From: Allodiplogaster sudhausi
Taxonomy: Eukaryota > Nematoda > Chromadorea > Rhabditida > Diplogasteridae
Reading direction: 5' to 3'
DNA: 64,000 bases
Assembly (NCBI GenBank): GCA_945643635.1
Contig: CALZFC010000303.1
Location: forward strand, 136,001-200,000
A model generated the notes under the pieces. The model had not been told where the DNA came from, searched no databases, and was given only the letters and a program-made list of their open reading frames with translations. This document shows positions 55,859 to 64,000 of this stretch, piece by piece. Numbering within the stretch: the first letter of the stretch is position 1; each line of letters opens with the position of its first letter. The position numbers and the translations under genes were made by a program.

Positions 55859-56748
55859 TCATCGCTTGAGGAAGATGTTGACGTTGACGACGCGTGCACC
55901 CGCGGCAGGAATGACGAAGGGAGAAGGGACTCCCGGGAGGATCTTCCCGTTCGAGGCATGCTCACTAACGGAGTTCTAAGACATGGAATTCAGCATTTAC
56001 GTGAGAAGTTTAAATATCCTTTGAATAAATATGTATATAGACAAACTCCATAACTCCATTACAACAGCGGGTATAAAAGCTATTAGTAATTAGAAAAAAA
56101 CCGCCAAACTTGAAAAAAATGCTTACGCTGGCGCGTCGACTGTCGGGGAAAAGCTTGCGAAGGAGAACGAGCGGGGGAGGTCCTCCGTTTGAGGACTTGG
56201 CAGGCTCGACTTTCTGAGGAGACCCGTACATTTTTGCTATTTCTAAAGTTTAATTATATTTAATTATATTCTTTACCTCCATTTATCTTTTAGCTTACCT
56301 CTGGCTCGGCGCTAGCCGCTGGTGCCGGGAGCAGCGCTGGCTTGCCGTCTGGCTCTGAGGAAGCGGACGCGTCGGCAGGGGCGGCTGACGCGGCAGCATC
56401 AGGAGGGCCAGAGGCTTCAGCGGGAGCGGCAGACGAAGCAGCCTCCACGGGAGCTCCGGAAGAGGCAGCCTCTTCAGCAGGTGCCCCAGAAGAGGCGATG
56501 GCAGCTTCGACGGGGGCTCCAGAAGAGGCGGCGGCTTCCGCGGGGGCTCCGGAAGACGCGGCCGCCTCGGGAGGCCCAGATGGCGAGGCTTCCGCGGGGG
56601 CGGCAGACGAAGCAGCCTCAGCAGGCGCCCCAGAAGACGCCGCGGCAGGCGCTGGAGAGGATGCTGCTGCCTCCGGCACTTCGGATGGAGCGGAGGGCGC
56701 TGCGGTAGCCAGCGCAGCGAGGAGAAGCAGAGAGAGAACAGATCTCAT
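55859..56748 (-). CDS. Secreted Ala/Pro/Ser-rich repeat protein
   Basis: Three phase-0 exons: 56748-56299, 56213-56127 and 55975-55859; 217 residues. MRSVLSLLLLAALATAAPSA is a clear signal peptide. Residues 20-140 are degenerate repeats of ASSGAPAEAA with variants SSAAPAEAS and SGPPEAA, low-complexity and mucin-like. The C-terminal 70 residues differ: KVEPAKSSNGGPPPLVLLRK, LFPDSRRAS, then GVPSPFVIPAAGARVVNVNI and FLKR. All splice donors are GTAAGC. Likely exported to cuticle, eggshell, seminal fluid or another extracellular site; the sequence does not say which. The opposite strand also stays open because the repeat avoids stops, but lacks a signal peptide. Confidence 0.8.
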
Positions 56749-57837
56749 TTTGACCTGGAAGAATTAAAGAAGGGGGAAAAGAAAAAAACATAATTCAGAC
56801 AGGAAAGAATAAAAGAGTGAAGAATGTTGAAGCTGAAAACAAGAGTGAGAGAGTGAAAGAGAGACAGAATGAGAGACAAAATATTATTCATCTACCGACA
56901 GTTGACACAATATGCCAGCCGTATTGAAGGAATTGTGAGCGAGCGAAAAGAAAGAACGGAGGATGCCCCTCTTCTCTTCCAGCGCCTTTTATATTCGTTG
57001 TCGTCGTTGTTTTATGAATCCTCGCGCTGCTTCTAGCGAGCCTCCAAATTGCGCCGCTCTTTCTGACGTGGAAAGAGAGAAGAACAGCCGACGGAAGCGA
57101 TGGCTTCTTATCGATAGACAATCGCATGATCAAAGAAGCCATTGGACAAAGTGCATCAGACAACTAAATAATTATTTCGTCCTTTCTTTAATGATGCACT
57201 TACATATGTATATACAGCAAGGGGGAAAATCAATGCCTTTCCATTATTTTCTATTTGATAATCGAATTCTAATGTGAATAGGACAAGTCTATTCTTTTAT
57301 AAGGTGTCTTGCAATCCAGCTTCTCATGTGCGTTCTTTACAAGAGATTTAAAATGCAAATAACTCTGAATGCCTTCTCTCCCTCTTTCTCACTCTCTATC
57401 TCTTTTCTCCATTCTTGTTCCATAGGCTTTATCGGTGCTGCTGATTACAAGAGTGTAATAACATTTGTTTCTACAGCAAACAAATTTTTCAGTGTGGCCT
57501 TTATACAGTCCCCAAGTCGTTCACAAGACAATCACAATAAAGAATACCCATAATTCTTCTTATGAATAAATTACTATGCCTGAAAAAACAATGGAGAAAT
57601 GTCACTAACTTGCCAAAATCCGCTTGGATTTCACCCGCGGAAATGAGTGGCAAAGATATTTTAGCAAAATAAACTAACCGTCAAGGATAACAACTGACAT
57701 TTTTGTCTAGATCTTACAATTATAATAGACTACCGAAAATGCTTATTTACTATTTAATTTTTATAGTCATGGCAAATCCTTTCCTAGGTATTTAGTTTGA
57801 ATACTTGAATAAAAAAAAAGAATCTTCCGTGCGGGAC
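56749..57837. other. Spacer between the two minus-strand genes
   Basis: This should include the promoter of the Ala-rich gene and the 3' flank of GPHR. TATATTCG near 56990 is only a weak candidate. No other gene seen. Confidence 0.4.
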
Positions 57838-60375
57838 CTAGTGAACGGGCGTTTGCTTGTGAGCGAGATACAAGAAAGCGATGGAGGAGAGTGCAGAGAT
57901 GAGAAAGATGACATCGAACCATCGATGGTAGAAGTTGAACTGAAGATCGCCGAGGACTTCAGTAATGATCAACCTCAATTATTCAAGCACTTTTAAAGAA
58001 GTCAAGCGTTTCAAGTTTATAATGTTTTTCCTCAAAGAAGAAGGAATACATATAGTTTTTGTTTTAAACTTTAAATCTAAAAATCACATAAAACATACAT
58101 CATTAGAAGATGAATTGCGGATAATAAAGTTACTCTCTAGCACATGCTGCGGTAAAACGTGAATATAATAAACAGGGAAAACCAACTTATTAAAGAGGTC
58201 AACCTGAGAGGTTTTTTTTGCTTATCTTAATACATACTTATTGCTATCTACTTTATGCATAGTTTGATTTAAATACATAAATAACTGATTACCGACCTGT
58301 ACTCATACGGCATATTCATTCGCATCAGTAGAACACTCGAAACAAAATACATTCCCTGAAAAGAAGATTGAAAATCAGTTCTTTCATCTTCGTCAGAAAA
58401 AAGTAAATGATTATATTTTATAAATTAATATGAGTTAGACGAGTTTTTTTATCTGGTCAACTAAACAGAAATGTCCACTAGAAATTCACTTTAACTGATA
58501 TGCTCCCTCCCTCTCCCTCTCCAGCAGGAAAATAAATGAATTGCTCACCATAATCTGCGCGAGTAGCAAGACGATGACATTGCTGGACTTGCTGGAGGAA
58601 ATGGCGTAGAAGAACTTGGTGAGAGTGATCAGCAGACCGCGCACGGAAGTCAGAGCAATGATGCCCACCAAGAGGAAAGAGAAGTGCTGCGACCAGAAAC
58701 GCACCTAAAATTTGATACTGTAAAAACTACAGTAATTCTTCATAGTTTGCAAGATACCAGAAACGCACCTGAAAGCTCTAGAAACCACAGCAATTTTCCT
58801 TAATTTGTGAGATACCAATAAGCGTTTTCATTGAATATGTTTATAGTTAAGAAAATGGATTCTGATAAAGAAATTTAAATAAATTGCAAGTTTTGTCATG
58901 ATTATTATAGTTACTGCTATTACCTATGAAGGAAAGTTGAGGTTGTTTCAACTGACATCGAGCTGTATGCCCATCCAGTGTACGCCAATCTCGATTCCTT
59001 TGGTAACCGGATCAACCTTCCCGACACGGTCGAAGACAATATTCACCTAAAAGATCGTATCACACTAGAATAACCACCTCGAGCAGTCCATTATCTTATA
59101 TGCACGCGAACTCCACCGGAACCACGGGAACCAGAATGGCAGCAACTTTATAAAATTCACTTACACTAAATTTTATACAAAGTCAACAAAAAAAAAAGGC
59201 AAGCTGGGCTATTTTTAGGACTCAGTAAATTATATAGTTAAATAATTTAATCATAAAATCCACTTCTTAAAAATGTTCTAAAAAAGAACCGTGCAAATGA
59301 AGATCTTCCAAATGCAATAGACGGAGAAGAAGTGGCCGAGCACGTTGAAGTAGCGGCCCATCCAAGTATGCGAGTAGTCCATTCGCTCCTTTAAAATATT
59401 TGGTTTTCCTTTCCTATTAGTTTAACAATCTTTTTTTTTTAATTAAAGTGTATTGAAAAAAATGTTGGCATCGGATAATCGAAAGAAACACAAATGGGTT
59501 TTTTTTCAAAAGATTAAGGAAATTTAAAATACATAAATACAAATGCACCTTCATATTCCTGAGCTCAACAACTTCGAGAAAGAGATGTCTACTCAGCTCT
59601 TCAAGCGGTACGATCTCCGTGTTTAGCTGCCTCTAATCAGACTAATTTATTTATTTTATTAAATGAAATGCAATTAAAGTTCTACTTGAAAACAAAACCA
59701 TTTCACTGTTCCAATTCAAAACATTTCATATAATAAAAGCGCTAAATTATTCGATATAATGAACTTCAGTTCATTTGGTCAGAAAACACTAATTACAAAT
59801 GCTGATAAAAGTCAGAACATTAAAAAAAATAGCGTAATCATAAAGATACCGTCATCCGCACCTGATTTGATCAGATGTTGACACACCGGAAGTTGCACTC
59901 GCTACGCTTCCCCAGATACGGTTGAGAAGGCCGCCAGAATCATCGCGGCCTGGCAATACAGAATGAATGAAAAATTAATATACAACAATTCCGATAAAAA
60001 AAAATAACATCTAACCAAGAATACATCAAGTACTTTCGAAAGACTCCAAAACTGAATCAAAAACTATTAAAAAAAATATATATATCAACTAGTAAGAATA
60101 ACTTTTAGAAAATTTTATTCTGCTTGTGTTGTATAATGATAGAAAGAGAGTATGTGTGTTTCAGAATAATAAACAAAAAGATATTTAAAAAGGGGTGTTA
60201 AGTTTTCTTCAGCTGCATTAATTCTAACCTCTGGAGAAGGCAGAGAGTGAGAGTTCCCTCTCTAGAGTGGCCACTCTCCGCTTCTTTGCCAGGATCATCT
60301 CCATGGTCTGCAGAAGCTTCTTCTCCATCTGCTGGATGGCATGCGAGTCCACCTGCATGGCAAGAGGGAATTCTT

Positions 60376-60427
<52 letters not shown>

Positions 60428-61851
60428 GGAGAGAAGAGAGAGAGATAGGGGGAGAGTGAGAGAGAGAGATAGGGAGAGAGAGTGAGACAGAGAAAGAGGA
60501 GATGTCGGAGCGATTGAGAGACAAAAAAAGAACAGAAGGAAATGATAAAGAAGTGTATGAGAGCCAAAAAAAGAAGGGAAGAAAGAAAGGAAGAAAAAGA
60601 GAAAAAGAAAGAAAACAGAAAGTGAGGAAGTATCGGAGAGTACGAGAGAGAGAAAGAAAAAGAAAGCGAGAAAGAGAACAGTACCTTTCTCATGAAGATG
60701 GTCATGTAGACGTAGGGAGCATTTACGGCACCGAAGCCCGACAGAATCGCCATTACAGTAACCCCAAAGACGCCAACACGGGAGACGGCTTGCTCGATGG
60801 TAAAGATTCCTGAAAGCAAAAAAATAACGGTTACAGTAACCGCATTCTCGGAATTGCAGAATAATTAATTTAAACACATTATGAAATAATAGAAATAGGT
60901 ACAAAAGAAATGTTGTGTGAAAGAAATAAGAAAAGAACAACAATGCAGCGCTGACCGTGCTTTGGACTGAGAATGGGGAAAGGGTCTCCGAGTTTCCAAA
61001 AGAAGTAAATAAACGTCAGCCAGAGAACGGCAGTCAGCGGGTAGACAAGAGATTCTTTCACTAAAAGTAACAGCCATGAAAGAAGGATTGAACAAAGATG
61101 TTAGCAAGTATCATTATGAATATAACTTTAAGGAGTTCTCGAAACAGATCCGACCCAATAAAGAAAAAAAACTTCCCAAACGAAATAAAATAATAAACAT
61201 AACGGTATATAGAAATAGAATCAACGCAATACACATACCGAAGGAGATTGAACGAAGAAGTGTGTACGCTACATAAATGGGCAGAACAACGATGAGAATG
61301 GCAAGAATGGAGAAGAGACCAAGTCGCCAGTAGAGGAGGCGGGATCTGAAATCAATATTGATGTTGATAGCATCTGCTCTTTGCCGCAAAGATAAGTTGA
61401 AGAAATAATCAAGGGGCATGGATTCTCGTTATTTCTTCAAACATGTAGCTAGTAGGATGATGATTCCCAAACAAAAAATAATGAAAAAGAATTAAAAATA
61501 ATAATCATAAAACGCACTGCGAGTCGAGAACGCTCATAATCTCGAAGATGATCAACTCGAACATGACACAAGACAAGGAGAACGTGACTGAGAAGAGTAG
61601 CTGCACGACTCGGTTGTGCACATGGAAAGGGCAGTTTTCGAAATGATAATTGGTCTGATAAGGCTTTTTTTAAACCAAAGAAAGTTATTCGGTTTAGAAA
61701 TTATTATTGCTGATAAACGTCTTTTTTAAGCTAACAAAAGAAAGAATGTAACCTCATAATTGCGAAAGAGTTGCTTCATGAAGAAGAGCCATCCGCACAC
61801 AAAGAAGAGTGCGATGGAGACAAGCATGACGATAGCATCATCCGTGTCCAT
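57838..61851 (-). CDS. gphr: Golgi pH regulator (GPHR/GPR89 family), complete
   Basis: Thirteen exons join in phase to 471 residues (human GPR89 is about 455): 61851-61753, 61663-61518, 61345-61239, 61060-60956, 60809-60685, 60352-60229, 59949-59862, 59630-59549, 59388-59290, 59046-58957, 58704-58549, 58355-58297 and 57973-57838. Diagnostic stretches are [60 protein letters not shown], the coiled cytoplasmic loop [90 protein letters not shown] and [20 protein letters not shown]. The family has about nine membrane segments, acts as an anion channel/regulator that acidifies the Golgi, and is needed for glycosylation and trafficking. The start is the first Met before the first segment. No defects seen. 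C. elegans has two such genes; I cannot say which this matches. Confidence 0.95.
60380..60480 (+). repeat. (GA)n tract in a GPHR intron
   Basis: GA dinucleotide with GGGA and TAGG interruptions, in the intron between exons 60809-60685 and 60352-60229. Confidence 0.85.
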
Positions 61852-62363
61852 TTCTAACGTTCCCAAAAGACAGAAAATGATAGCATTTTGACAACTTCCA
61901 CAAACCGCTCAGTAAGAATTCAAAAAGTATTTACAGCGAAATCGTTTAAACAGTGAAATATTCAACTTACAAATCGAAATAATAAGAGAGAACCAAAATC
62001 ATCGCAGAACCTATCGCAGAAGAACCACGTTGACGCGGTTATCATTATGACATAACTAACAACTCACTGGTGAGATACTGTAAGGTAATTCCGTAATCGG
62101 CGGATGCTGGTAGAAAAGAGGCACGTACGGAATATGTTTTCAATTTACTAGACAAATTTGTGACGTAAGTGTGGCTCTTTCTTCGTTTTAGTTTAGCTGC
62201 TGGTCATTGTCAGAATCTTGAATTGTGCGAAAAAAAAATTCATTCAATTATTTATGCCATTCAATTCTGCCATCAAAATAAAATGATGTGAACCCAATAC
62301 TATTTTTTGGTCTACAATCAATTCACAGCCAATGGACAGCTGTTCGTCGTCAGTTCTGAACAT
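61852..62363. other. Upstream region of GPHR
   Basis: No exon seen. This should hold the GPHR promoter and the 3' flank of the next minus-strand gene. Confidence 0.4.
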
Positions 62364-63100
62364 TTATACAAATATAAAGATACAGTCTACATTTAATTTA
62401 TTCGAGAGCAACTTCTGGCTTCGTATCTCCATCAGGATCCGCCCATGGTTGGGGTTCAGCTGAAAAAACGCTTTATCTTTAAGGTATGAAATGGAAAAAT
62501 ATAGCGAGGGAGGGAAGGGAGAAGAGAAGCGGAGGAAAGAAGGGAGCATGACGCGAGTGCCATGCGAGGCCCTTCTATCGAGGACAGCGGCGACGGAGCC
62601 GTCCTTCTTCAAGTTGAGCAGCAGTCGCCGTCTTCCTTCCCATGCGAGAATGTCTCCTGATATGCCTGAGCGCTTCCATAATGGACCATTCTGATAAGGA
62701 AGCTATAAAAGAAGCAAAAAAAACTTATTGCAATATACCAAAGAATGATACATATGACCGAGACGTGGACCCAACGGCCGCCGTCTGCATATTCATGAGG
62801 TCTGACAATGATGGAGAGAGCGCAGAAGGGGAGGGCGGTGCTTGCGGAAGGAGAACGAAGTAGCTGAGGAGATTACGAGAGAGGGAGAGAGAGAGAGGGA
62901 GAGAAAGAGAGAGAAGGAGAGCGAGAGAGAGAGAGCGGGAGAAATACTATAAGGAGAGGAAACGGAGAAGGACAATGCAAGGGGTGGGGTGTAAAAGCAG
63001 ACGAGTAGAAGCGTACTCATGGAGGACGGCTGTTTCTCTTGTTTCCGGGAGGCAACGGTGAGGAGAGCGGAGCCGCCGAAGACGAATTCGTCCAGAACCT
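62364..63100 (-). CDS. Exons of an unrecognised gene (5' end unresolved)
   Basis: Two well-supported exons join in phase: about 62870-62768 (contains TALPFCALSIIVRPHEYADG and GRWVHVS) and about 62692-62545 (NGPLWKRSGISGDILAWEGR, LLLNLKKDGSVAAVLDRRAS). The last, 62459-62364, reads LNPNHGRILMEIRSQKLLSN and ends FIFV, stop TAA. An upstream exon near 63098-63010 reads VLDEFVFGGSALLTVASRKQ but its phase does not join cleanly. A further exon-like piece with an ATG at about 63280 (MDVSGRSSSNKNKKERKKR) may be the start. No family recognised. Confidence 0.5.
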
Positions 63101-64000
63101 ACGACGATTCAACTCGGACAACAAACTTTTTGTATATATTTAACTTACAGTATTACTTCTGAAACATTCCAATAATCTTCTTTTCTTGTTCCGGAGCATA
63201 AAGGATCTCTCCGGCGAAAGTACATCTCTTTTTTCTTTCCTTTTTGTTCTTGTTCGATGAAGATCGGCCAGAAACATCCATTATAAGTGGTCCCTTTTCA
63301 TAACAATTTTTAGTTAGTTAAATATGAACAGTTTTTGATCAGGATTACGGTGCATTTTCCGCCCGCGATCGTTCTTTGAGCTCATGATCATGGCTAAGCC
63401 AGCTCTCCTCTCCCCCCCCCCCCCATCCCCACCTAGCGTGGTAGAGAAAGAGGGGCACGGGATGATATGAATATCATCGATTCTTCGGTTCGATCTGAGA
63501 GAGAGAGAGAGAGTTTAGAAGAGAGATAGAGACAGAGTGGAGGCAGAGAGGGAGAAAAAGAGACATAACAACGAATGGAAGCGATGTGCTACCATTTCGA
63601 ACGCATCCAACACAATCTCACCTTTTCGAAAAATTCCACCCTCCCGAATACTGTAAGAATTTGAGAATTTTTCAAAGGTCATGATTACCTCGACTGCTTC
63701 CTTCGCTGTGGTCACGATAAGAAAACCAATCGATTCCATATTTTCCAGTGTTTTCCGAATATCAAAAGGTATCTTTTTCTTAGCACAACTGTGCGAAGAA
63801 AAAGATCTTCTTCTATCTAGCTTCCGATAAAAAATATCGTATGTTTTATTTAGTAAACAAGACATGTCCTTCATGAGTCAAAAAATTTCTTTTTCATTGC
63901 TTGCTGGAAGTCGATTGTATATTGAAAAATTATTTTCTCATCGGAACTCACTTTGGCAGTACATCACTGTATATTAAAAATAGGTATATAAAAATAGGTA
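63101..64000. other. Window end, possible minus-strand exons
   Basis: A minus-strand frame at 63515-63874 (including KTLENMESIGFLIVTTAKEA and IREGGIFRKGEIVLDAFEMV) looks protein-like up to about 63590 and then runs into a GA tract. It may be an exon of the preceding gene or another one. A run of about 14 C (63411-63424) is also present. Confidence 0.3.

Noticed and set aside
56322..56767. Plus-strand Ala/Gly/Glu-rich frames opposite the Ala-rich gene
   Set aside because: Open only because the repeat avoids stops; the minus strand has a signal peptide and two further in-phase exons.
60374..60943. Long hydrophobic minus-strand frames
   Set aside because: They read through GPHR introns and a GA tract; only the parts matching GPHR exons are coding.

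Overview
This window looks like nuclear DNA from a nematode. The strongest clues are a three-exon gene for a single-domain major-sperm-protein (SSP-type) polypeptide and a divergent casein-kinase-1/TTBK-like kinase, a family greatly expanded in nematodes. Genes are split by short introns with (T)TTCAG-type acceptors, and one gene has an acceptor directly before its start codon, as expected for spliced-leader trans-splicing. I cannot name the species. Introns and spacers are packed with imperfect (GA)n/(CT)n polypurine tracts. Most long open frames rich in Ser/Leu or Arg/Glu are translations of these tracts and are not annotated as genes.

Layout. 0-1 kb (+): last exons of a cysteine-rich, granulin-like gene. 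3-3.8 kb (+): doubtful exons. 5.1-7.8 kb (+): TTBK-like kinase with a damaged active site. 8.0-8.3 kb (-): exon-like stretch with one stop. 8.78-9.44 kb (+): SSP gene, followed by a decayed gene and a stray copy of the SSP last exon. 12.36-17.02 kb: a nearly complete PIF/Harbinger DNA transposon, with a Myb/SANT-like protein (+) converging on a DDE transposase (-) that carries a one-base frameshift. 18.87-47.62 kb (+): a Rab32/38-family GTPase gene whose third intron is about 27 kb. That intron holds, on the opposite strand, a complete gene for a protein with about 12 membrane segments (20.8-27.6 kb). It also holds a large inverted repeat (34,799-40,531) made of two apparently identical 2,735-bp terminal-inverted-repeat elements facing each other across 263 bp. 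49.06-52.18 kb (+): uncharacterised cysteine-rich, probably secreted protein. 53.46-55.08 kb: a long-TIR fold-back element built from ACGCGT-containing sub-repeats, enclosing exon-like sequence. 55.86-56.75 kb (-): secreted Ala/Pro/Ser-rich repeat protein. 57.84-61.85 kb (-): complete 13-exon gene for a Golgi pH regulator (GPHR/GPR89) orthologue. 62.4-63.1 kb (-): exons of an unrecognised gene.

These are independent eukaryotic genes, not an operon. Two themes recur. The SSP protein and the TTBK-like kinase belong to families that are commonly sperm-enriched in nematodes. Rab32/38 and GPHR both act on acidic or lysosome-related membrane compartments. The most unusual material is the mobile DNA. 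The inverted pair of elements lies inside a transcribed intron and could fold into a 2.7-kb RNA duplex. The fold-back element at 53.5-55.1 kb does not match a superfamily I can name.
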